This document shows positions 54,589 to 64,000 of a stretch of DNA of 64,000 bases, in pieces. The stretch spans positions 62,001 to 126,000 of the forward strand of contig JAKJXP020000050.1 of the NCBI GenBank assembly GCA_022225965.2, read 5' to 3'. The stretch comes from Diatrype stigma (Eukaryota; Ascomycota; Sordariomycetes; Xylariales; Diatrypaceae). Every line of letters begins with the position of its first letter. Position 1 is the stretch's first letter. Both the position numbers and the translations under genes were made by a program. The notes beneath the pieces are model-generated. The model was not told the DNA's origin and ran no database searches. It was given only the letters and a program-made list of their open reading frames with translations.

Positions 54589-55916
54589 ATGTCCTCGTCA
54601 GATCATACTTTTGAGGATCAACTTCGACAAGCCCGCCACATCGCAGAGATTTTACTCGATCGCAGGATGGTATGTATGCTATTGTCAACTTCCCCTACCG
54701 AAGTACTTTTATTTCAACCTACCAGCCTCAGCCTTCACTCTTGCCTTGACCTTTGTCTTCATCTTTCCTGACTGACCGCCAACTTCAGACTTCCTCCACG
54801 TCCACAGCGACCCCGATGCGACACACCTTTACGCAGCAGGTTGAGAATGTGAAGGCGCCCAAAAGGTAAATCTTCCATCTACTTTCCAAGTCAGGGTCTT
54901 TCATGATGCAACAACTATCAATGGGAATCTCTCTGAGCATATCATGCGGAGAACGATTTATCTATCTCGATTATCTGAATACCTTAGACCCTCTGTTTTT
55001 CTCTAAAGTTTGATTCCGATGGTTCAAGACACTGTGTAAACTAACACAGCAAATAGTGATGTCAATGCAGTGGTTTTGGACTACCTCACTTTAGGCGGCT
55101 TTCACAATGCTGCTGCTAAATTTTGCACCGAAGCAAATTTGACTCCACAACAACCTTATACGGATATTGTGGTTCGGCAGCGCATCCAGAGATCGATACA
55201 CCAGGGTGACATTGAGGCTGCCATTGAGATTCTAAACGACCTAGATCCGTCGGTAAGTGCTACATTCTATGAATTCATTCAACACCACCACGTCACCGCG
55301 CTATGATTCGAACTCGAGTTTACATGCACCACTCATATGGTCTTCGGATCGTTGATGAGAAAGAACCACTATCAAAATGAGCCACATACCCCTCCTATCT
55401 TTGATGTGCATTTCTGCCATATATAAAACTGCCTAACACTATGCATAGATCTTGGACGACAATGAGTCGCTGCACTTCGCGCTTCTGCGTCTTCAACTGG
55501 TCGAGCTGATCCGGACATGCACGGCAACTCCAAGTGGTGATATTACCCCGGCCTTGGAGTTTGCTACTACGATGCTTGGCCCGCGGGCGTCCCAAGACGG
55601 GCAGTTCCTTGAAGACCTGGAGAAGACGATGACCCTCCTTGTTTTCCCGCACGATAGTCTGGACCCTACGCTTGCTGCTCTGCTGCAACCTGGGCTGCGG
55701 AGAGATGTTGCGGATCAGGTGAACAAAGTTGTCCTGGAGCGTCAACACCACCAGATAGAATCCGCACTTCGCAAACTCATGATGATGAGGGCTTGGGCTG
55801 AGAACACTGTACGGAATGAAACAAAGAAAGACCTGCCGTCCCGAATCGAGCTCGGTTTGGACGGTGATGATGACGACAAACAAAACGGCCATGACGAGTC
55901 GATGGTTACGACTTAG
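54589..55916 (+). CDS. GID8: GID/CTLH E3 ligase complex subunit Gid8
   Basis: Scaffold subunit of the GID/CTLH ubiquitin ligase that degrades gluconeogenic enzymes in yeast. Exons 54589-54669, 54789-54865, 55057-55252 and 55449-55916 sum to 822 nt (273 aa). Domain order matches the family: LisH (VNAVVLDYLTLGGFHNAAAK, about 55-80), CTLH (RQRIQRSIHQGDIEAAIEIL then NDLDPSILDDNESLHFALLR) and CRA (LEFATTMLGPRASQDGQFLE, then LEKTMTLLVFPHDSLDPTLA). The start at 54589 (MSSSDHTFEDQLRQARHIAE) is the nearest in-frame ATG to the helical N-terminus; the first exon and start are the least certain part. Confidence 0.9.
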
Positions 55917-56724
55917 GATGACGAAATGGAGAAAATGGCGTTGTAGAACCGGCAGGGACGGCACAGGATGCCTCCCTGAACCGTGAGTCAAATTTTCGAC
56001 ACTCGCCTTTACTAATGATCACGCTCGTGGATGGGCGCCCCGTGTGGACGATATTGAGAATGGATGGTAATTACGACACGGGATTTGTTTACAGGCAAGG
56101 CGTTGGGGCACTCCCGGATATACCATACAAACAGGCAGGCGTTTCTTGAGGATCGACGCATGAGTCGACGTCGATTAGGTTGATTTAGATGGATTATGCT
56201 CAAAGGGATATGCCTCGTTTCCCCTTGGTGGGCTTATAGGAATAATATGATACCAATTGGTATGCATCATGCCATATACCATACACTATCTACCTACTCT
56301 CCCATGCTTGTGAAGCGTTGTCCGTTTTATCTACGATGCATGTCCTAAACCCGGCTCGTATGTCCCATAGCTTCGTATATATTTACGCCGCATTGCATTC
56401 ATCTCCCCAAGCGCGATGCGCCAATACATCATGGTTTATCGATTCTTATGTACAAAACAGATAGGTAGGGGTCACGTCACCCGCACAATAACAGCAACAG
56501 CAGCGACAACAGCAGCGACATCACATGGCTTATACCCGCCGCCCTTAATATCCACTTCGCTTTCTTCTGGCGTATGTAAGTATATCGGGTGTCTCCTTTG
56601 CTCTAACCTCCTCCCTTTCCCAGGAGCCGATCCAGCCTGCCAGCCTGCCAGCCTGCCTACTCCCTCTCCCCCCTTCGATGAACCAGGCCTTTTGTCATCT
56701 AGCAATCAACTCCCCTCTACCATC
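55917..56724. other. Intergenic, convergent
   Basis: Between GID8 (+) and NUO-21 (-) 3' ends. A CAGCCTGC triplet repeat (three and a half copies) lies at 56633-56660. No gene supported. Confidence 0.5.
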
Positions 56725-57588
56725 TTACTTGGCGCGGACGAGCTTGAGCTTTCCGGGGGAGTAGAGGAAGTTGTTGGCGTAGGCCTTGGGGGCGAAGGCG
56801 CGCTTGTTGGGCTCCTGGACGAAGTACTCGTACCCCTGCTTCTCGGCGAAGGCGACGGCGTCCTCCTTGGTCTTGAACTCCAGCTTCGTGCCCTGCATGG
56901 CGTCGCCCGACGACTGCCACCCCATCAGCGGGTTCTCCCACCGGTGGCCCTTGCCCAGCACGTCCCAGTCCATCCGCCAGTGGTGCGACCCCCACGTCCC
57001 CGACTGCGTCGCGGGCTTGGTGGGTTGGTAGATCCTGTTTCGTTGGAAAAAGGGGGTTAGTTGGTGGGTTGCTTAGACTCCTGCATCCCCTCCAATTCGG
57101 CCTCTCTCCATTACACTGCCTTTTCTCCTTGCGATGAATGAGAGACATATGGTGTTGGTGACGCCGTAAAGGCAACGTACCGTACGGTGCGGGCTTGCAG
57201 CTCGATTGGTGCGCCCGACAGCACGGCAGCGGGCAGGACCCGGCCCTCCTCGCTGCCGTCCATTACTCGCTTCGGTACGGGGGTGAATGTCCTGATAATG
57301 ACACACGGCGAGTCAATAATCTCTCGTTCTGTTCTGTTCTTCTCTTTTAGCCTAGATGGATAGATAGACGTACGACGTCGCCTTGTCGATGTGTACACCG
57401 TAGTCGGGGGCGTTGATGGGCTTCGTGGCGGGATGCACCTCGCCGTGCTCGGTGAGTGCCGTCTTCGAGTTGTCCGTCTTGAAGCGGCGCTGCTGCCGCT
57501 GTGCGATCGCTAGAGTCTGTCGGCTTGGTAGGGATGACGATGTCCGGAGCAGCCTGGCTGCTGTCTGTGGTCGGAGAGAGGAGGCCAT
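56725..57588 (-). CDS. nuo-21: NADH dehydrogenase complex I 21 kDa subunit (NDUFS4 homologue)
   Basis: Accessory subunit of mitochondrial complex I at the N-module/Q-module interface. Exons 57588-57374, 57291-57181 and 57034-56725 sum to 636 nt (211 aa). N-terminal mitochondrial presequence [20 protein letters not shown] then [10 protein letters not shown]. Family blocks: [80 protein letters not shown] and [20 protein letters not shown]. Ends KLKLVRAK. Divergent from ATP17 with a CCAAT-rich shared promoter. Confidence 0.94.
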
Positions 57589-58115
57589 TGTGTTGCTGTG
57601 GGGGTGGGTGACAGACAATAGACCGGTGGGTGGTATGTAGAACTGAGGGTTCAATTTGATGGAAGTGGAAGTGAAGCAGACCAAGGCAATGAATAAATAA
57701 GGCACCTGGGCAATGCTAATCAACTGGAAAGTGCCCGGGTGAGGTCAAGCAAGCACTTGGACGGGCCGGCTGCAGGTGGGGTCCGTCATCGATCTTGAAA
57801 GCGTCTGATTGGATGGGCGGCAAATCATCGCGCTAAATTCCCGTTCGGGGTTTGGGGTGCGTGAGCGAAGAGATCGGAGTGAGTGCAGGTGCGAGGTCTT
57901 TTCTAACTTCGGTCGCTTGCTTTCCACCTTGGTCTGACTTCAAGCTACTACTTCACTGCCACTAACCGCTGGTCCTCAATCAACACCAACCCTCCGAATC
58001 CCGTCGCACACTTCCAATTGTGTCCATCCCGCTGGCCAATTGACTTTTGTGGCTATTACCGCCAGATCCTTCCGTTCCACGACGATAGCATCCCCCCTCC
58101 CCCTCCGCAGTCACA
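57589..58115. promoter_or_regulatory. Bidirectional promoter NUO-21 / ATP17 with CCAAT boxes
   Basis: A 527 bp gap between two divergent respiratory-chain genes. CCAAT occurs at 57808-57812 (as ATTGG), 58014-58018 and 58036-58040. CCAAT is the target of the HAP2/3/5 complex, a known activator of respiratory genes; shared control is inferred. Confidence 0.55.
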
Positions 58116-58886
58116 ATGAGCTTCGTTACCCGTCGGGCGCTTTCGACCCTCATCCCCCCCAAGGTCTGTCGATTCTGTCGGGTATTGGTTAACTATTCGT
58201 AATTAAGCCCGTGCTGACACGAGATACTGCAGGTCGCTTCGCCAAATGTATGTACTCCCTAATGCTCACCACCTGGTCGATCACGGTTGCGATTGGAAAT
58301 ACGAACCTGGATCAATGGGGGATCGAATGAGCGTGGGAGTGGCCATGTGATGGGCTAAGCAGAGCACGAAAGAGGGCCTTCACACGATGGATGGACAGAA
58401 GAAGAAGAAGAAGAAGTGCGGGATATGCTGACGGTGCAATGCAATGATACCTAGGCCACCGGCGTGTACCCCGATGCCCTCAGGATGAAGCGGCTCGTCG
58501 GCTTCTACGAGAAGATGCCCCGAGGCCCGGCCCCCGAGATCAAGCCTACCGGCCTCTTCGGCAGATACCAGGCCAAGCACTTTGGCAAGAACCCTACCGC
58601 TAAGCGTATGTCGGCCCAGGAGAGAGGACATCTATTCTCATGATGTCTCCGTGGTGTAGAACGCCGCGGCTGGCTACGCATCACATGCTGACATGGCGCC
58701 TATAACAGCTATCATCCACGCCATCTGCATTGTCCTCGCAGTTGGATATCCCATGACCTACTACTTCCACCTCCGTAAGTCCGCTGCCAGAAAAGGAAAA
58801 GGGGGATGCAGCCGATAGAAGGATTATGCATAGCTCAGGTACTGACAGAATATCAACTAGGTCACCACAAGAACAACGCCCACTAA
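58116..58886 (+). CDS. ATP17: ATP synthase subunit f
   Basis: Membrane-sector subunit of mitochondrial F1Fo ATP synthase. Five exons: 58116-58163, 58233-58247, 58455-58605, 58709-58774 and 58861-58886, total 306 nt (101 aa, the size of yeast Atp17 with presequence). Sequence features: MSFVTRRALSTLIPPKVASP as a short presequence, ATGVYPDALRMKRLVGFYEK, GLFGRYQAKHFGKNPTAKP, and one membrane helix IIHAICIVLAVGYPMTYYF before RHHKNNAH. Exon 2 has only 15 nt; exon 5 carries nine residues' worth. Intron 2 contains a GAA trinucleotide repeat (58398-58416). Strong match. Confidence 0.94.
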
Positions 58887-60679
58887 AGTAGCCGCAGCAC
58901 ATGGGCATGGACCGGCTAGCTGGATGGCAAAAAGGGGCGGGTGGTAGCGATGGAGAGACCCTGTACATAAAAATATAGAAGCGCCTCGCTTCGCATCGCA
59001 TTGCACTGCATTACGAAAGCTGAGTGCTGCCTTCTCGTGTACTAGAAATGAAGTAGTGAGAAAGTCCAAATATATCAACGAAACGAATTTCATTGGTCGT
59101 TGTCAGTGGCAGATGTCCCTGAAGAATATCCACCAGGACGCTCTGTGAAATAAGCCTTCTGCTTCAGGAGATTTCTGATATCTGCTCCTACGTAGGTATA
59201 TTGTCTTGTATTTCCATTTGTCTTATTTCTTTGCGACCATGTACCAATGCACTGCAGGCCCTGCATACATACCTCAAGAGTACTATGCAGATACATGCTG
59301 CTTCTGTTTCATGACCTCCTTTTAATACTGTATAGTGTATACCGTATACTGTATATACACATCATCTCATGACCTATTTACTATATACATGAGAGGGCTT
59401 GGGGATGTGTGAACCTGCATGCACTCCACTTTTCATCCCGGCAACGTCCACCTACAGGTAGAGAAGTGGAAGCTCGAGTGGAAGAATATGTGATGGTGTA
59501 GGTATGTATGTAGTCTAGGCTGAAATTAGCACAGTAGGCATCTAGGTATGTACCCTATTACCGCATCAAAAGCCAGTCATTCGGCCAAGAAATGCCCGTG
59601 CCTGTGCCTGTCATGGCTGTGTGTAACGAGTGGTGTACGTAGGTAGTATGTACATACATACAGCACTTTCGCTCAACCCGTCAATCAATCAGATCAGGCC
59701 AGCAAGTGTCTGGTTGATAGGCCACATCCAGGCTAGTCCGGCTAAGCTGTCAGCATAGCGGAACACAGAAGTACTACGTAGACTACAGGTATGTACATAC
59801 TAGCAATAACTTCAGTGACAGAAGCAGGCAATAGAGCAGAGACAGACAGAGACAGCGGCAGGCAGAGTTGCAACTGCAACAACATCCAATCGATCTCATC
59901 CCATCCCGCCTAGCCTGCCTATCCCGCCTATCCCAGTCGCCCCGGCGCCCAGTCGCCCAGTCGCCCGTTGACAGTGTCCCGTCTGCCATCCACCAGAATT
60001 TCCTCTCAGCTGTTGAAAGCTTTCGACACTGGCACAAGTCACCACCAAACCTTCTCTTCCATTCTCTCCTCCCTTCCCTCCCCTCCAATCCAACATCAGC
60101 ACCTCGTGCGCCTACACCCCCATCAGGCATACCTTTCTTTCTCTCCTGCGAGACGCACCGAGACGTGCCGAGACGAAGCTCCGGAAGAGCAGACCACCAA
60201 TTCCTTCGGCGTGTACCGTCGCATTCGGAATTTTCTATGCGCTGCAGGGTTGAATAATACGGATAGACCAGACCAACGAATACTCGTAATTTCTCCCTCT
60301 TAATTTTGATATGTAAGTAGGCAACAGTCCCTTTCTTATTGACTGACCTGCCTATCCGACCTGGCCTCCACAGCCGTCACCTGTTAGCTGTCAGGCCTTT
60401 CCCTCTTTTTGTGCATCCGTCCTTGTGCGAATAGCAAGCCGTGTTAGCAAGCAGTTCGACCACCCATCGGACGTCCCACAGTACCCACGAATCCATTCAG
60501 TCATTGCCAAGCCGATACTTTCCCAAGGCAAGGGAATTGAACACTTCAGCTTCCTCTCACTCAGCCCCAGCCTTCGTCGTCACCACACTAACCTGAACTC
60601 TTCATCACCCCATCTAGACTTCCGACGACTTCATTGTCCTATCCCGTAAATAGGCATCCATCGCGATACCCCAAAGTGG
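58887..60679. other. Intergenic, about 1.8 kb
   Basis: Long pyrimidine-rich leader region in front of the last gene, likely with a long 5' UTR and possible UTR introns (for example donor gtaagt at about 60309). TATACTGTATATACA-type palindromes occur at 59335-59355. Frames here have no domain. Confidence 0.5.
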
Positions 60680-63600
60680 ATGATGGCTACTGAGGCCACC
60701 GCTGCAAAGCCCGTTGATGTATCTGTAAATGGACCTTCGCTGGTAAGTCCTGACTATCCTAGTCTGCTCTGGCCTTAGCCTGGGCTTGCCGTTGTCCTCA
60801 GCCTCTTATACTTCACCCGACTTCCCCCTTCCCTTCATGGCCCTCGTAGGGATTCCAGAGGACGCCAAAGGTTGTGACATGCCGACTATTACCTCGATCA
60901 TGCTGACTGACGTATGTCACCCACTTCTTACAGACTCACCCTGCTTCGACCACAAAGCCTGATGCCCACCATGCCAACTCGTCCGCCCCAGCTGTGAACG
61001 GATCCTCCGAAGAGATCGAGCACAAGCAGATTAGCGACATTGTTGACGAATTGGTGAACTCAGCCGAAGTGAGCGTCAGCGGCGGTTCAGATACAGAAGC
61101 ATCCAAGGCCGACCCCTCCCATAGATTTGCTGATGGCAAGGGTCATGTGCGCACTTCGTCGTCAGCCAAGCCTAAGAGCTTCAAGGCTGTATCCGTCAAC
61201 AAGACCTTTCTGGCATCCAAAGGCCCAGCGAACGCTACCACTCGACCCGATTCCACTGCCGGATCTGCCTCCTCAACACCTGGCCCCGGCACTCCTGGTT
61301 CTTCTGCCTCGCGCCTGAAGCTTGTCGCAAAGTCTGGCAGCAACCTAGGTGGCTCTACCAAGACTCTAAGTACTAACGGCAAGTCCGGTGCTGCTCCTGA
61401 TGGAAGTTCAGTATGGAATCGAAACAAGCGTAAGTCATCTGCCATAATCTAACTTCGGTGCTGTCCCCCCTCGCTAACGAGAGGCAGCCGCGCCCGGTCC
61501 TCCTGAGCCTAAGAAGCTATCGGATGAAGAGATTATGAATCAATTCAATATTCACATTGCGGACCGCTTGCGACCAGAAGATGATGCCAAGGGCCAAGCG
61601 AACTGGGCAGACATCGAAGACGATGAGGAATGGGCTCCCGAAACCATAACATGGACCGACGGAACCCAGATCACGCTGCCGCATGTCGACGAGCATACCA
61701 CAAGTCCCGCTCCAGCTCCCGCCACCCTTAGCAAGCAACCCCAACCCGAAGCTCAACCCACGAAACCGAAATCACCAGCCCCTACTGTACCACCCCCTGC
61801 TACGAGTGCATCCGCTTCCCCGTCTGTCAAGCCCGGCGTCCTAGCGTCGGGAAAGGGCCTCGTGCTCAAGGGTGCGCCAGAGAAGCCTACTCTAGTAGCC
61901 AAACCACCCGCCCCCCCTGCGCCAGTGAAGTCTCCCTGGGCTCCTCTACCACCCATTGATAAAGCCTCTCCTGCCGTCGTCATGGAACTGCCTGCGCAGG
62001 CGTATCCCCCACGAGGCCCTCCACGAGATGCTGTTCCACGAGATGCTGTGAGTACCAAGGGTACGACGCCACCTCCAGCCAAGGAAATCGCTGCAGACGA
62101 TTTTAGCAGAGCACCGTGGCGGGAAGGCCCCGCAAATTCGAATCGCGAGTTATTCAACTCACAATCAGGCCGTTACGAACCTGTTCTTGACAGGAGGGGT
62201 TCGCGAAATGACATTTCCGGCCGTCAGCCGTCTCTTTTACAACGTCCCCACCACGACTATCAGGGACCCCCAGAGCCCTCGGCTGCTTTTCAGACGAGTA
62301 GGACTAGCGGGCAGGAGGGCCCCTACGGCCGCCGTCGTGGCTCTTCAGTCGTTAGTGGTGGAAGTGGTAGTGTAGCCCATCGACTAGGAAGGGCACACGA
62401 TATACCACCGCCTCCCGAGGGATTGCGAGTACGAACGGGTTCTATTGCTGGTGCCACGGATAATTCAATGCCTAATCATACATTTTCTCCGGCGAACAAT
62501 CACCCTACGCCGCGCATGCACCATGGCCAGCCATGGCAGGCACAGCCCTCTCCTAACCAAGCCTATGCTAACCTCCACCATCCCCAACCCGCTCCTGAAA
62601 CTTCAGCGGTTGTTTCACCTGTTCCTTCCATGGCAATGCCAACGGACGACGAGACTATTCAACTTCAGAAGAAGATAATGCGGGAGCGTCGTGAAGCGGC
62701 AATGAAGCGTAGGCTAGAAGAGGAGGAACGTGAAGAGGCAGCAAAGAAGGAACGACTCCGTTTGAAGCTTGAAGCCTTGGGGCCCGCCCCTGAGCGTAAG
62801 AGCTCAAAGAAGGAAGAGCACAAAGAGGAAACTCCGAAAGTATACCAGCCTCCGCAGCGAGAAGGCGCCCCTGGATCCCTTGCCTCTAGGGCGGCCAATG
62901 CTTCTCAAAAGTCGGACGCTCCTACTACCGCGTCAGTGGAGAAAGACAGGGATGCAAATACCGATGCTAACCCAACGGCTGAGACCCAGCTCAACGGTGA
63001 CATCCAAGGCTCCTCTTTCAGCCAGTCAAGGTCACAAGGTTTGACATCACATACGTCAACTCTTCCCAAATCCCAGCCGCCCACGTCCTGGCACGAGGCA
63101 TCTCAGCCGCAGAAGCACTCTCCTTATTGGGGTAACGGCCCTCAACCTACGTTGAGGAATGTATGGGGCGCACCTGGGAATGATCGCTCCCTTGGAAACG
63201 GCACCTTCAGCGCGGATTTAGGTCCATTATCTGATTCGCAACCTGCCCCAATGCCGGCCGCGCCACGCCATCCGGCTCCCATTGGAACGCCCCGAAACGT
63301 ATCTCAGGCTCACCATGCCCACGCCGAACCCCCATCAAGCCGGCTAGCGCCAATCGGACCTCCTCGTGGACGTCCTGCATCTTCTGCTCAAGGTCAACAG
63401 CAGAAGCCTAGCAACCCCTGGCAAACCGTTGATGTGGCGGCTGATGACCGTGCCATAGCTCTTGAACTCCGAGCAAGGAGAGAAGCCCAAGATGTAGATA
63501 CCATGGGCCCTTCAAGAACGATTGATACCTGGCGCGAGACGACGAGGGCCGACGATGGGAGGCGGGTTGCTGTGGGAAACTCAGTAAAGACTCTTGCTGG

Positions 63601-64000
63601 TGTTGATAAAGGCGACCAACGGAATGCCTCGTGGAACAATGTCCCGGGTGGCAATATCAGGGATCACCAGAGTGCTACTTCAGAAAGGAAAGACGCTTCC
63701 CATCAGCTCAATGGGGCCGGTCCTGATTATGGAAGACAAACCATCTTAAGGCCGACCGGAGTCGCCGCATCTGCTTCTACCTCACAGGCTCGCAGTGGTT
63801 CCCGGTTCTTCCCATCTTCTAGAACTGCGCAACAAGAAGACTCGACTTCACAGCAGTCTCGGGGTCTGTCCCCTTCGCCGCCCCCGCCAACAATGGAAGA
63901 CCACCCAGTGTATTCAGGCAATCCTGAGCGGCCGCACGTGGCATTACCACCCCCTAAACCGCATGTCAAACTACCTCCTTCCATGGCGGCATCTGAACCC
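60680..64000 (+). CDS. Large disordered protein with WADIEDDEEW motif, 5' part (truncated by window)
   Basis: Exons 60680-60742, 60934-61429 and 61488 to beyond 64000; introns are GT-AG and the frame is open to the last base (837 full codons in exon 3). At least 1,023 residues. The N-terminus is Ala/Ser/Thr-rich with KQISDIVDELVNSAEVSVSG. A conserved-looking core in exon 3 reads DEEIMNQFNIHIADRLRPED then NWADIEDDEEWAPETITWTD and GTQITLPHVDE. The rest is Pro/Ser-rich, with a helical charged stretch (IQLQKKIMRERREAAMKRRL) and Trp-containing motifs (PQPTLRNVWGAPGND; KPSNPWQTVDV). I do not recognise a named family. The composition suggests an RNA-granule or scaffold protein, but that is inference. 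Another in-frame ATG immediately follows the first. Confidence 0.7.

Noticed and set aside
1..64000. CRISPR arrays, phage, integrative elements, secondary-metabolite cluster or viral insertions
   Set aside because: No repeat-spacer pattern, integrase, transposase, reverse transcriptase, PKS, NRPS or viral gene recognised.

Overview
The window is nuclear DNA of a filamentous ascomycete, most likely a Sordariomycete. The genes are eukaryotic, with many short GT-AG introns that often carry CTAAC branch boxes. The gene set is typical of moulds: an intron-rich ADE12, NUO-21, ATP17, a GH125 alpha-mannosidase, a TauD-type dioxygenase and a ferric reductase. No rRNA, confident tRNA, transposon, CRISPR array or bacterial operon was seen. 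Exon models were built by hand; where an exon sum is quoted, it was checked for divisibility by three.

Layout. 0-12 kb: 3' part of an amino-acid permease (+), a small membrane protein (+), ERG8 (-), a small three-exon gene with a CRIB-like motif (-), a doubtful ORF, and an aldehyde dehydrogenase (-). 12-25 kb: ESF2 (+), a coiled-coil acidic protein (+), NMD3 (-), then divergent PAN6 (+) and a FRE-type ferric reductase (+). 26-38 kb: a conserved-looking hypothetical gene (+), a TauD/JLP1-like dioxygenase (+), an uncharacterised 574-aa protein (-), GH125 (+) and a class I/II aminotransferase (+). 38-46 kb: ESA1 (-), RNH203 (+), REX4 (-) and the 18-exon ADE12 (-). 46-64 kb: MCM6 (+), URK1 (-), GID8 (+), NUO-21 (-), ATP17 (+) and the 5' part of a large disordered protein (+) that runs off the end.

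Most genes are housekeeping: ribosome biogenesis (ESF2, NMD3, REX4), nucleotides and cofactors (ADE12, URK1, PAN6), sterols (ERG8), replication and chromatin (MCM6, RNH203, ESA1), respiration (NUO-21, ATP17) and catabolite degradation (GID8). Several intergenic regions carry recognisable control sites: a GATA-type iron site before the ferric reductase, CGCG/MCB elements before MCM6, a TGAGTCA site before ADE12, and three CCAAT boxes between NUO-21 and ATP17.

The most unusual observation is in NMD3. Two of its introns cannot be spliced in frame as single GT-AG introns, but both resolve exactly as nested spliceosomal twin introns (stwintrons), in which an internal intron splits the first and second base of the outer donor. 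Each of the four component introns has its own CTAAC box, and the joined exons restore the expected sequence. A third, weaker case may lie in the permease at the left edge.
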